Source of the DNA: Terriglobia bacterium
Lineage (GTDB): Bacteria > Acidobacteriota > Terriglobia > Bryobacterales > Bryobacteraceae
DNA length: 64,000 nucleotides
Assembly (NCBI GenBank): GCA_021325235.1
Contig: JAJPHN010000051.1
Span: 124,001-188,000, forward strand
Direction of reading: 5' to 3'
Positions 9,240 through 17,943 of this stretch are shown here, one piece after another; within the stretch, counting starts at the first letter, position 1, and every line of letters starts with the position of its first letter. The notes below the pieces were generated by a model. That model was not told where the DNA came from. It made no database searches and worked only from the letters and a program-made list of their open reading frames with translations. A program made the translations under genes and the position numbers.

Positions 9240-10252
9240 GCCGGGCGACGCCCCACGGCCTCGGCGACACGCGCGGTTTCGCGCATCATCTCCTGATACT
9301 GGTCGGGGCGGAGCGTCTGTGCGCCATCGCTGGCAGCGCGGTCGGGATCGGGATGTACTTCGACGAGCAGCCCGTCGGCTCCGGCCGCGATGGCAGCGCG
9401 TGCCATGGGCAAAACACAATCGCGCTTGCCGGTGCCGTGCGAAGGATCGGCAATGACGGGCAGATGCGTGAGCCGTTTCAACACCGGAATCGCCGAGATG
9501 TCCATGGTGTTGCGGGTGGCCGTTTCGAAGGTGCGGATGCCGCGTTCGCAGACCATCACTTCGTAGTTGCCGCCGGACATGATGTATTCGGCCGAAAGCA
9601 GCAACTCTTCGATCGTGGCGGCGATGCCGCGTTTCAGCAGAACCGGTTTGCGAATCTTTCCGAGCTCACGCAGCAGGTTGAAGTTCTGCATGTTGCGCGC
9701 GCCGACCTGCAGGATGTCGGAATACTCGACCAGCAGCGGTATCTGGACCTGGTCCATCACCTCGCTGACGACCAGGAGATTGTGTCGATCGGCGGCACGG
9801 CGCATGATCTGGAGGCCATGTTCGCCGAGCCCCTGGAAACTGTAGGGCGAACTGCGCGGCTTGAAGGCTCCGCCGCGAATGACCCGCGCCCCACCCTTCG
9901 CGACAAACTCGGCGCAGGCTTCGATCTGCTGATCGCTCTCCACGCTGCACGGTCCGGCCATGGTGACGATAGCGGGGCCGCCGATCTCGACGTCGCGAAT
10001 TTTGATGATCGTTCCAGCCGGCTTGAAGTGGCGGCTGGCGAGCTTGTATGCCGAAACGATGCGATGACATTCCTTGACGCCGTCCAGCACTTCGAGCACA
10101 GCGGGATCAAAATCGTCCTGCGGGCCAACACCGCCGAGTACGGTATGACGGACACCGGTGGAGCGGTGGACGGTGAAGCCCATTTCGACCAGGCGGTCGA
10201 TAACGGCTTCGGTCTGGGCCTCGGTGGCCCCTTCTTCCATGACAACTAGCAT
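9236..10252 (-). CDS. aroF: 3-deoxy-7-phosphoheptulonate synthase, type I-beta
   Basis: 338 aa. Residues 1-70 form the ferredoxin-like N-terminal regulatory domain ([20 protein letters not shown]). The KDO8P/DAHP synthase barrel follows with [36 protein letters not shown] and [10 protein letters not shown]. It condenses PEP with erythrose 4-phosphate, the first step of the shikimate pathway. It overlaps the chorismate mutase gene by seven bases. The domain order fits the DAHP synthase form found in many Gram-positive and acidobacterial genomes. Confidence 0.95.
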   Translation of the reverse strand: MLVVMEEGATEAQTEAVIDRLVEMGFTVHRSTGVRHTVLGGVGPQDDFDPAVLEVLDGVKECHRIVSAYKLASRHFKPAGTIIKIRDVEIGGPAIVTMAGPCSVESDQQIEACAEFVAKGGARVIRGGAFKPRSSPYSFQGLGEHGLQIMRRAADRHNLLVVSEVMDQVQIPLLVEYSDILQVGARNMQNFNLLRELGKIRKPVLLKRGIAATIEELLLSAEYIMSGGNYEVMVCERGIRTFETATRNTMDISAIPVLKRLTHLPVIADPSHGTGKRDCVLPMARAAIAAGADGLLVEVHPDPDRAASDGAQTLRPDQYQEMMRETARVAEAVGRRPA

Positions 10253-10566
10253 TCGTCTTTTCTCTGAATTTCGTCCTGCGGCGAGATGATTTTGAGCTGC
10301 TGCACGGTACGCATTTCATCGATGATGCGCTCGAAGATGCGTTTGACGGCATCGGGCGGAAGCGGACCGGGGTTGTGGCCGAGAACGTTGGCGAAGACCT
10401 GATCTTCGCGCTTCGGCTCGTAGACCGCCATATGGAGCGCCTGCTTGATGCGGCCAATTTCCTCAACCACAGTAGTGCGCTGATTGATCAGCTTGAGAAG
10501 TTCGAGGTCGAGCGCGTCGATGCGGTCGCGGCAACGCGCGAGATCGTCACGCGAATATTCGGTCAT
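10246..10566 (-). CDS. Chorismate mutase, AroQ class
   Basis: 106 aa, the size of a free-standing AroQ domain. Visible features are [27 protein letters not shown], the [11 protein letters not shown] catalytic helix and the C-terminal [10 protein letters not shown] helix. It converts chorismate to prephenate, the substrate of the neighbouring TyrA. Its start overlaps the trpA stop by four bases. Confidence 0.93.
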   Translation of the reverse strand: MTEYSRDDLARCRDRIDALDLELLKLINQRTTVVEEIGRIKQALHMAVYEPKREDQVFANVLGHNPGPLPPDAVKRIFERIIDEMRTVQQLKIISPQDEIQRKDEC

Positions 10567-11363
10567 TGGGAATGAAGCGGCTTTGTCAGAGATGCAGTGA
10601 ACGCTTCGAGGCGCGCAGCCAGATCGGGCGCCGAAGCGTTCTCCTCAATGAAGCGTACCAGCGCGCTGCCCACGACTACGCCATCGGTCAGCGAGGCGAC
10701 TTCTTTAACCTGCTCGGGCGTGCTGATGCCGAAACCGACAGCGAGCGGCAGATCCGTGAGCGGACGCAGTCGATGGATCAGCGGCTCGATGGCGCTTGAA
10801 ACCTGCTCCTGCGCGCCGGTGACGCCGGTACGCGAGACGAGATAGATAAAGCCGGACGAATGTTCGGCCACGAGCTGCAGGCGGCGATCGCTGCTGGTGG
10901 GCGCAGCGAGAAAGACCGTGTCGAGGCCGAAGCGGCGCAATTGGCGAACGGGTTCGGCAGCTTCTTCCACACTTAGATCCGTGAGCAGCACTCCGTCGAC
11001 GCCGGCTTCGGATGCGTCACGCGCCAGGCGCTCAAAACCGTAGCGCATGAGTGGGTTCATGTAGCTGAAGAGGATGATCGGAACCTGCGAAGTACGGCGG
11101 ATTTCGCGCACGCTTTCGAGCAGCCGGGGGAGATTCGCGCCGGCCCGCAGGGCGCGTTCGGAGGCGCGCTGGATGACGGGACCATCGGCAATAGGATCGG
11201 AGAACGGAACGCCGAGTTCGATGAGACTTGCGCCGCCGTGTTCGAGCGCGTGGATCAGAGAAACGGTGTGCCCAGGCGTCGGATCGCCACCGGTGATATA
11301 GGCGATGAAGGCTTTCTTATTTTGAAAGGCTTTCTGGACGCGGCTGGTTTCGGTCTGCGTCAT
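10563..11363 (-). CDS. trpA: Tryptophan synthase alpha chain
   Basis: 266 aa from ATG 11363, which overlaps the trpB stop by four bases; the longer open frame is inside trpB. Motifs are [32 protein letters not shown] with the catalytic Glu and Asp, and [11 protein letters not shown] in the phosphate-binding loop. It cleaves indole-glycerol phosphate to indole, which is channelled to TrpB. Confidence 0.97.
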   Translation of the reverse strand: MTQTETSRVQKAFQNKKAFIAYITGGDPTPGHTVSLIHALEHGGASLIELGVPFSDPIADGPVIQRASERALRAGANLPRLLESVREIRRTSQVPIILFSYMNPLMRYGFERLARDASEAGVDGVLLTDLSVEEAAEPVRQLRRFGLDTVFLAAPTSSDRRLQLVAEHSSGFIYLVSRTGVTGAQEQVSSAIEPLIHRLRPLTDLPLAVGFGISTPEQVKEVASLTDGVVVGSALVRFIEENASAPDLAARLEAFTASLTKPLHSQ

Positions 11364-12640
11364 CGAAGATCCACTCTCGAGTCTTCGCCTCGCTGACAAA
11401 ACGCGGGCTCATCCTGCATGTGCTCGCGATAGATGCTGATGTCTTTATCGCCGCGGCCAGAGATGTTCACGACATATATTTTGCCTTTGTCGGAGGGTGC
11501 GCGGCGGATCGCTTCGGCAACGGCGTGGGAGGATTCGAGCGCGGGAATGATGCCTTCGGTGCGCGCCAGCGTGCGAGCTGCCGCGAGCGCATCTGCATCC
11601 GCCACAGCAACGTATTCACAGCGCTTCTGATCGTGCAGCCAGGCGTGCTCGGGGCCGACGGAGGCGTAATCGAGTCCGGCCGAGACGGAATGCGTCAATC
11701 CGACCTGCCCATTTTCGTCCTGCAGCAGATAACTGAAGGTGCCGTGCAGCACGCCGGGCGCACCGCCGCTGAAACGCGCTGCGTGATCGCCGAGTGCGCT
11801 GCCGCGTCCACCGGCTTCGACGCCGATCAGTTGTACCGCGGCATCGTTGACGAAGGGATAAAACATGCCGATGGCGTTGCTGCCGCCGCCTACGCAGGCA
11901 AAGATCGTGTCGGGTAAGCGGCCGATCCGCTCGAGCGACTGCGCGCGTGCTTCATCGCCGATCACGCGCTGGAAATCGCGCACCATCATCGGATAGGGAT
12001 GCGCACCCAGGGCGGAGCCGAGCAGATAATGCGTTGTGGCGATGTGGGTGACCCAGTCGCGCATCGCTTCGCTGATCGCGTCCTTGAGCGTGCGGCTGCC
12101 GTTTGAGACAGGCACAACCTTTGCGCCCAGGAGACGCATGCGGAAGACGTTCGGCTCCTGCCGGCGCATGTCTTCTTCGCCCATGTAGACGATGCATTCC
12201 ATGCCGAAAAGCGCGCAGACGGTGGCAGCGGCCACGCCGTGCTGTCCGGCCCCGGTTTCGGCGATGATGCGCGTTTTGCCCATGCGCCGGGCGAGCAGAA
12301 TCTGACCCAGACAGTTGTTGATTTTGTGCGCGCCGGTATGCAGCAGGTCTTCGCGTTTGAGCCAGATGTCCGCACCGCCGAGCCTCGCGCTCAGGCGCTT
12401 GGCGAAATAGAGCGGCGTCGGACGGCCGGCGTAGTTGTGCAGCAGATCGGCCAACTGGCGCTCGAACTCCTCGTCTTCGCGCGCGGCTTGGTAGGCCTGC
12501 TCGAGCTCTTCGAGCGGCGACATCAGCACTTCGGGAACAAATCGGCCGCCATAGGGACCGAAGTGGCCGCCGGCATCGGGCACCGCGGCGCCGCGCCAGG
12601 CTCTTTCTTCGTGCCGAAGGTGGGGAAAAACGGAACTCAC
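11360..12640 (-). CDS. trpB: Tryptophan synthase beta chain
   Basis: 426 aa. The opening [14 protein letters not shown] is diagnostic of TrpB1. The PLP lysine is K106 in GAHKINN. The phosphate-binding loop [10 protein letters not shown] and the [10 protein letters not shown] segment are intact. It joins indole with serine to give tryptophan. It overlaps trpF and trpA by four bases each. Confidence 0.98.
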   Translation of the reverse strand: MSSVFPHLRHEERAWRGAAVPDAGGHFGPYGGRFVPEVLMSPLEELEQAYQAAREDEEFERQLADLLHNYAGRPTPLYFAKRLSARLGGADIWLKREDLLHTGAHKINNCLGQILLARRMGKTRIIAETGAGQHGVAAATVCALFGMECIVYMGEEDMRRQEPNVFRMRLLGAKVVPVSNGSRTLKDAISEAMRDWVTHIATTHYLLGSALGAHPYPMMVRDFQRVIGDEARAQSLERIGRLPDTIFACVGGGSNAIGMFYPFVNDAAVQLIGVEAGGRGSALGDHAARFSGGAPGVLHGTFSYLLQDENGQVGLTHSVSAGLDYASVGPEHAWLHDQKRCEYVAVADADALAAARTLARTEGIIPALESSHAVAEAIRRAPSDKGKIYVVNISGRGDKDISIYREHMQDEPAFCQRGEDSRVDLR

Positions 12641-13242
12641 GGTGTTACCTCTTCGAAAGCGGCTGCGGCGGCGCGCGCTGCTTCCACAAACTGACGAACT
12701 TTGGCGGGATCTTTCACGCCGGGGCGCGCTTCGAGGCGGGAAGACGCATCGACACCGATGGGGCGGCCCATTTCAATCGCCTCGGCAACATTGCTCGCAT
12801 CGAGACCGCCGGCGATGATCACAGGCTGCCAGAAGCGCGTGGCCAGTTGCCAGTCGAAGGTGCGCCCGGTACCGCCGTGTGCCTCGGTATCGAGCACGAG
12901 GGCTTCGGCCACGAGCGATTCCGAGGGATCGGCCGTGCTCGCGGCGAGCGCACGCCAAGTGCGGTGCGCGAGGGAGGGCACGTGTTTACCGTGCAGCTGC
13001 ACCACATCGAGCGGCGCGCGGTCGATCGCCTCGCGCAGTTCCATTTCGGATGGCTCGAGAAAGACGCCGACTTTGAGAATGTTGTCGGGCAGCGAGCAGG
13101 CGATTTGGCGAACGGTTTCGAGCGTGACGGCGCGCGGGCTGTGCCGGTAGAAAACAAAGCCAAGCGCGCTGGCACCGGCGGCGACGGCCATCTCGGCGTC
13201 TCGCTCATTCGTGATGCCGCAGACCTTGACGATGAAACTCAT
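12637..13242 (-). CDS. trpF: Phosphoribosylanthranilate isomerase
   Basis: 201 aa, a single (beta/alpha)8 domain. [12 protein letters not shown] carries the catalytic Cys, and [19 protein letters not shown] and [10 protein letters not shown] are family motifs. It isomerises phosphoribosylanthranilate to CdRP. It overlaps both neighbours by four bases. Confidence 0.96.
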   Translation of the reverse strand: MSFIVKVCGITNERDAEMAVAAGASALGFVFYRHSPRAVTLETVRQIACSLPDNILKVGVFLEPSEMELREAIDRAPLDVVQLHGKHVPSLAHRTWRALAASTADPSESLVAEALVLDTEAHGGTGRTFDWQLATRFWQPVIIAGGLDASNVAEAIEMGRPIGVDASSRLEARPGVKDPAKVRQFVEAARAAAAAFEEVTP

Positions 13243-14030
13243 GCGGCGCCTCGCAGAGATCGGAGCGCAGCGGCCGGATCGGAGGAGCGCATCAGCGATT
13301 CGCCCACCAGGAACGCGTGGTAGCCGGCGGCGGAAAGCGTCTCGACATGTTCCTGAGTGAAGATGCCGCTTTCACTCACGCGAACGGCCTCCGCCGGCAT
13401 GAGATAACTGAGCCGGACCGAGGTGTCGAGATCGACTTCGAATGTCTCCAGATTCCGATTGTTGACGCCGATGATCTCCGCGCCGGAGTCGATGGCTTTG
13501 CGCAGTTCGTCGGCGTCGTGAACTTCGACCAGCGACGCCATCTGCAGCTCAGCGGCAAGCTCGCGAAAGCGCGTGAGCTCTTCGGTTTCGAGCACAGCGG
13601 CAATAAGCAGGATCGCGTCGGCGCCATGCGCGGCGGCTTCGTAGATTTGCAGCCGGTCGATGGTGAAATCTTTGCGCAGAACGGGCAGGGTGACAGCCGC
13701 GCGGGCCGCTTCCAGATCGTGCAGTGAGCCTTGGAAATACTGCCGATCCGTGAGCACGCTGAGAGCCGCCGCACCTCCTTCTTCGTAGGCATGCGCGAGA
13801 AAAGCCGGATGATAATTCGCGGCCAGAACGCCCTTGCTGGGCGAGGCTTTCTTGGATTCGGCGATGATGGCGGGCTGCGCGGCGGTTAAGGCTGCTTTGA
13901 AATCGCGTGACGGCTTGCGATTGAGGGCTTCGCGTTCGAGCGCGGCGGTGTGCTCGCGCAGATCTTCCAGTTCCCGGCGCTTATGCTGAACGATTTCGGC
14001 CAAAATGCCGGAACAAAGCGAAGGTGTCAC
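13239..14030 (-). CDS. trpC: Indole-3-glycerol phosphate synthase
   Basis: 263 aa from GTG 14030. IIAESKKASPSKG contains the catalytic lysine; LRKDFTID, GADAILLIAA, GVNNRNLETFEVD and VSESGI follow in the expected order. It closes the indole ring from CdRP. It is the first trp gene in this operon; trpE, trpG and trpD are not in the window and must lie elsewhere. Confidence 0.97.
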   Translation of the reverse strand: MTPSLCSGILAEIVQHKRRELEDLREHTAALEREALNRKPSRDFKAALTAAQPAIIAESKKASPSKGVLAANYHPAFLAHAYEEGGAAALSVLTDRQYFQGSLHDLEAARAAVTLPVLRKDFTIDRLQIYEAAAHGADAILLIAAVLETEELTRFRELAAELQMASLVEVHDADELRKAIDSGAEIIGVNNRNLETFEVDLDTSVRLSYLMPAEAVRVSESGIFTQEHVETLSAAGYHAFLVGESLMRSSDPAAALRSLRGAA

Positions 14031-14062
14031 GGAGAACCTTTATCGTAACAACCCAAAGAAGG

Positions 14063-16285
14063 TTAGCGGAACAGGCCCAGGGTGCGGGTTCCGAGCTGTT
14101 TCGGGTGATCGGCGGGGCGGCCTTCGAAGGTGGGAATCGACCGGACTGTGTGCCGGTTGAGGAGATCGTAGATTTCGCCGCGCGTGACAGAAATGTTTTG
14201 AATGGGCCCGGCTCCGATTTGATACGGAAGGATGCCGGAGTAGCCGGCCCTGAAAATAATTGCTTCCGGACGGCCGTCGCGAATACGCAGATAAACGCGG
14301 CTGGCGTGATTCACGGCCATGGTCGCTTCGGCGTTCCAATCCTTCGGCCAGCTTTGCGCGAGATAGAGAGCGTCGCTGGTCTGAAACGCAAGCGCGTCCT
14401 GAAGCGCAGCGGCGACAACGCCAAGCTGTTCGCGATAGAACTCAGGCCCGACAAAATGCGCGAGGCCCGAAGGATAGGCCTGATATTTCTCGGTCAGTCG
14501 CAGTAGCGCGGTTTTCATCTCATTCGACAAGCCGATGTGGGCGGCGTCGAGCGGGTCGTAGCTCCAGTCATTTTGAAATTTGTTGGGGCGGCGTTGCCAA
14601 GTGCGGATCGCGAGCGGGTCGCGGGGACCGATCAACTGATAAGGCCAGACCGGTTCTAGACCAAGATTCTCGCTGTTGTGAACGGGCGCGCCGGGATCGT
14701 AGGACTGGGCGAGGACCTGTTCGCCGGGCGCTCCTTCCAACGGCAAATCGACAACATGGGCGAGTGCCTGGCGGGCTCGATCCGCGAGATCGGCGTCGCG
14801 GTGCAGGATTTTCGAGGCTTCGATCACCGCTGGGAACAGCGTGCGCATGGCGCAGATGTCGGTGATGGGGTCGCGGACGTCCCACTGATTCTCGTGGGCA
14901 TTGGAGGGAGCGGTGTGCAGTTTGCCGTCGGAACCGGTTTTCGCGTAGGCCAGCAGGAAGCGCGCAGCTGCGGCGATGACGGGATAGTTTTGCGCGAGGA
15001 AGGCCCGATCGTCGGTCAGCAGATATTGGCGCCAAATCCAGAGCGACACCTCCGCGCCGGTCGATAGCGTGCGCGCGTTGTAGTAGGGCGGCCAGGTCGC
15101 GTCACAGTCGTGCGCCGGTTTGGTCCATTGTTCGGCTTCGATACCCACGCCGTTGAAGCGCATGGTTTCGGGGACGCAGATGCCGGGGCGATTCGCCATG
15201 TACTCGCGGGTCCAGCGCTCGATGTTGGCGAGATTGTCGCGATAGAGACGAAAATACGGCGCGTTCAGCTGGGGTACGCCTGCGCCGAGATTAGCGGCGA
15301 CCTGCATGCGCAGATTCCAGTGCCAGTACGCGGCGGGATCCCACTGATGAAAATCCCGCGCGGAGGAAAAGAGATCACCGACGCCGGCCTGAGAACCGGG
15401 AAAACGATCGCCGCTCTCGGCGGCGGCTAAGAAAAGGTCGAGCGCGCGCAGATTTTCGAAATACTCAGCCGAATGATCGGCGGATTCAAGCTTCATGAGC
15501 GCGCTGTGCTGCCAGAATTGATTCCACCAGAGGCGGTGCGCGGTGTCGGGAGCGGCACGGATTTTATCGAGCAGGAGTTGAGTGGCTGAGCGCGCGTCGC
15601 CGCCCTTCCAAGTCGGGGCCGCGATCCAGATGCGAAAAGAGCCGTCCGCTTCGGGGAGAAACGAGAGCTGGGGTTCGTGGGGATCGCGCGGCACGGCGCG
15701 CACATTTCTTCCTTTCACGGCGACAGCGGCCAGCGAACCAAATCTTTCACCGCTGGAGCCGAGCGCCGTATCATCCTTCCAGGTTTCGCTCAGCAACGCG
15801 AACGACGGATTGGCTTCGCCTCTCGGCTGGCGCGGCGGCCAGAGACGCAATCGAACGCTCTGCGGGGCATCGCCGGCGCCTTTCACATCGATAACCACGG
15901 CATCGAGCTCGCTATCGACCCACACGGTAGCCTGCATGCTGCCGCCCGACTCGCGCAATTCGCCGTTATAGAGATCTACCCGGGCCTGGTAGTCGGGCGC
16001 GTGGATCAACCGTGCGAGTCCGGGTACGACAATCTGCCCCGGCGACAAGCGGCGCGGCAGCGTATCGGCGCGATTGAGCTGAATCGTCATCCCGTCTTCG
16101 GACCAGATCGCGACTCCGAGGCGGCCATTGCCCAGCGGCATGGCTTCTTCCGCTTTGAGGTTGGGGCGTTCGAGAATGAGATCAGAGCGCCCGACGACGC
16201 CAGCCACGTCCGCTCCGAGTAGTGCCGCGCTCGACAGCGCGGCCAGGGCGAGATAGGAGAGACGGAACTTCACTCTCCGTAGCAT
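14063..16285 (-). CDS. GH95-like/DUF5703-type exported glycoside hydrolase
   Basis: 740 aa with a signal peptide (LSYLALAALSSAALLGAD). The N-terminal part (AMPLGNGRLGVAIWSEDG, QLNRADTLPRR) resembles the beta-sandwich of GH95/DUF5703 proteins. The C-terminal half looks like an (alpha/alpha)6 barrel with NAHENQWDVRDPITDICAMRTL near the place where GH95 enzymes hold their catalytic residues. It may act on a deoxy-sugar or related glycan; substrate not assignable. It ends only 32 bases before trpC on the same strand, so some read-through is possible, and it is divergent from hemD with just 12 bases between starts. Confidence 0.7.
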   Translation of the reverse strand: MLRRVKFRLSYLALAALSSAALLGADVAGVVGRSDLILERPNLKAEEAMPLGNGRLGVAIWSEDGMTIQLNRADTLPRRLSPGQIVVPGLARLIHAPDYQARVDLYNGELRESGGSMQATVWVDSELDAVVIDVKGAGDAPQSVRLRLWPPRQPRGEANPSFALLSETWKDDTALGSSGERFGSLAAVAVKGRNVRAVPRDPHEPQLSFLPEADGSFRIWIAAPTWKGGDARSATQLLLDKIRAAPDTAHRLWWNQFWQHSALMKLESADHSAEYFENLRALDLFLAAAESGDRFPGSQAGVGDLFSSARDFHQWDPAAYWHWNLRMQVAANLGAGVPQLNAPYFRLYRDNLANIERWTREYMANRPGICVPETMRFNGVGIEAEQWTKPAHDCDATWPPYYNARTLSTGAEVSLWIWRQYLLTDDRAFLAQNYPVIAAAARFLLAYAKTGSDGKLHTAPSNAHENQWDVRDPITDICAMRTLFPAVIEASKILHRDADLADRARQALAHVVDLPLEGAPGEQVLAQSYDPGAPVHNSENLGLEPVWPYQLIGPRDPLAIRTWQRRPNKFQNDWSYDPLDAAHIGLSNEMKTALLRLTEKYQAYPSGLAHFVGPEFYREQLGVVAAALQDALAFQTSDALYLAQSWPKDWNAEATMAVNHASRVYLRIRDGRPEAIIFRAGYSGILPYQIGAGPIQNISVTRGEIYDLLNRHTVRSIPTFEGRPADHPKQLGTRTLGLFR

Positions 16286-16297
16286 ATTGGAGGCAAC

Positions 16298-17125
16298 ATG
16301 TCCCTTTCAGGTCTGCGGGTCTTGAGTCTGGAGAGCAGGCGCGCGGCTGAAATCGAAACGCTGATTCGCAAGCAGGGCGGCGAGCCGTTCGTGGCGCCAT
16401 CGGTGGAAGAGCGCGCGCTGGCGGATCACTCGGATGCGTTCCGGCTGGCGGAAGAGCTGGAAAGCGGCCGGATCGAGATGCTGATCCTGACCACCGGCGT
16501 CGGGCTTTCGTTCTGGCGCGAGGTGGTGGGGAGCGGGCGCGCCGATGCGGCCTTGCGCAAAACGAAGCTGCTGACGCGCGGACCGAAACCGAGCGCGGTA
16601 CTGCGAAGCGCGGGCATTGCCCCCGATATCACGATTCCGGAGCCCAATACCTGGCGCGAGATTGTGGAAGCTGTGCGCGGCCGTGCGGAGCGCAGGCTGG
16701 CGATACAGGAGTACGGGCGGCCGAACCAGCAACTGGTGGAAGCGCTGCGCGAGCAGGGCGCGCAGGTGGAGACGTTTGCGCTGTATCGTTGGGAACTGCC
16801 GGCCGACACGCGTCTGCTGCGACAAGCCGCGCACAAGCTGTCGCGGAACGAATTCGATCTGGTGCTTTTTACTTCGGGCGTACAGCTCGATCACCTGTTC
16901 GCTATCGCCGAAGAAGAGAAACTGGCGGAAGAGGTAAAGCGCGCCCTGGCGGAGCGGGTCGTGATCGCGTCCATTGGCCCCATCATGAACGAGGCGCTCG
17001 CCGGGCGCGGTTTGAAGGCGGATATTGTGCCGGAATCGCCGAAGATGGGCGCTCTGGTTTATGCGGCGGCCGAATTGGCAGCGGGAGCGCTGGAACGCAA
17101 ACGCGCCGTCAGCTCAGGATCGTGA
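16298..17125 (+). CDS. hemD: Uroporphyrinogen-III synthase
   Basis: 275 aa. Two pseudo-symmetric Rossmann-like halves are visible: SLSGLRVLSLESRRAAEIETL at the start, and LILTTGVGLSFW in the first half with LVLFTSGVQLDHLF in the second. The late VVASIGPIMNEALAGRGLKADIVPE-type region is typical of HemD. It cyclises hydroxymethylbilane to uroporphyrinogen III, the precursor of both heme and siroheme. GGAGG precedes the ATG. Its 3' end overlaps vapC by 17 bases on the opposite strand. Confidence 0.88.
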   Translation: MSLSGLRVLSLESRRAAEIETLIRKQGGEPFVAPSVEERALADHSDAFRLAEELESGRIEMLILTTGVGLSFWREVVGSGRADAALRKTKLLTRGPKPSAVLRSAGIAPDITIPEPNTWREIVEAVRGRAERRLAIQEYGRPNQQLVEALREQGAQVETFALYRWELPADTRLLRQAAHKLSRNEFDLVLFTSGVQLDHLFAIAEEEKLAEEVKRALAERVVIASIGPIMNEALAGRGLKADIVPESPKMGALVYAAAELAAGALERKRAVSSGS

Positions 17126-17546
17126 GATGACGGCTCGCGGCTCCGTGCACCGCGCGGATCGGGATGGCGCCGTCGAAGGTGACGAGCCGGCCGTGATGTT
17201 TCACAGCCAGCGCGAGCAGGTGAACATCGGTGACGGCGCGGTGACTGGTCAGCGCATGTTTCTGGATGAGGGTCTCATCCAGCAGCGAAACGGTATCGGG
17301 CCAGAAGATGTGATGCGAGTCGGAGCAGAACGTCTGCAGGTGTTCGATCACGTCGGCGGGCGAGGCGCGCACGGTTGGATAGACGGGATTGCTCAACACG
17401 CGTACGCAACCGTTCAGCGTCTGCGGACAGGTGGCCCAGCCATGTTTGCGGTGTTGTGCAAACCAGCGATGCGCGGGCTCATGATGGACGTGCGCGGGGT
17501 CGAATAACGCGGCGAGCACGTTGACATCGAGCAGCGCCACGCTCAC
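17109..17546 (-). CDS. vapC: VapC-type PIN-domain ribonuclease toxin
   Basis: 145 aa. The PIN domain begins VALLDVNVLAALFDPAHVHH with the first acidic residue, and later has AVTDVHLLALAV and LVTFDGAIP with the remaining Asp residues. Length and order match TA-associated PIN proteins (TatD/VapC-like). It is expected to cut RNA and to be neutralised by the upstream VapB. Its start overlaps the vapB stop by four bases, the classical antitoxin-toxin arrangement. Confidence 0.88.
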   Translation of the reverse strand: MSVALLDVNVLAALFDPAHVHHEPAHRWFAQHRKHGWATCPQTLNGCVRVLSNPVYPTVRASPADVIEHLQTFCSDSHHIFWPDTVSLLDETLIQKHALTSHRAVTDVHLLALAVKHHGRLVTFDGAIPIRAVHGAASRHLTILS

Positions 17547-17770
17547 GATTCATCCCGCAGCGCATTGACCAAAGCCAGATCGGGCCGCTTTGCAGCCGGG
17601 ATTGGGGTGAACAGGGGCACGCCGTTTCGGGTGGTGCTCTCGACGCGTCGCACACTCAGACCGAGGCGAATGAGCTCGGAGACAGTTTCGCCGATGGTGT
17701 GGCCGTGCGCTTTGGCCAGCTCCTTGGCGGAATGGAGCAGATCGTCATCGAGTTCGAGGGTGGTGCGCAT
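17543..17770 (-). CDS. vapB: VapB-type ribbon-helix-helix antitoxin
   Basis: 75 aa from ATG 17770. MRTTLELDDDLLHSAKELAK is a ribbon-helix-helix DNA-binding fold, and the C-terminal part (FTPIPAAKRPDLALVNAL) should wrap the toxin. The ATG at 17785 would add five residues but lies inside the operator palindrome, so 17770 is preferred. Autoregulation through that palindrome is likely. Confidence 0.82.
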   Translation of the reverse strand: MRTTLELDDDLLHSAKELAKAHGHTIGETVSELIRLGLSVRRVESTTRNGVPLFTPIPAAKRPDLALVNALRDES

Positions 17771-17774
17771 GTGG

Positions 17775-17800
17775 TCATCATACATCAGCTTGTATGATGA
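17775..17800. promoter_or_regulatory. Palindromic operator of vapBC
   Basis: TCATCATACA (17775-17784) and TGTATGATGA (17791-17800) are a perfect 10-bp inverted repeat with a 6-bp spacer. It sits directly upstream of vapB, as expected for a ribbon-helix-helix autoregulatory site. Confidence 0.7.
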
Positions 17801-17828
17801 TTGATGTTTCTGATCTGGAAAAATTTAC

Positions 17829-17866
17829 GCAAGCGCTTACCGCGCTTGAGAAAAACTTGATATACT
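17829..17866 (+). promoter_or_regulatory. LacI-type operator overlapping a putative promoter
   Basis: GCAAGCGCTTAC (17829-17840) fits the central core of LacI-family operators, with eight of the ten fixed positions matching. It overlaps the expected -35 region (TTACCG, 17837) of a promoter whose -10 box is TATACT (17861-17866). This would place sugar-dependent repression upstream of the TonB-dependent receptor. The site also lies upstream of vapB on the other strand. Confidence 0.4.
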
Positions 17867-17943
17867 TGCAACCCAGTAGCCGTCCGCACGCCCGGTTATC
17901 TTGGCGCACGGCCGTCTGAGCTCAATTTCAGGGGGTGCAACGT

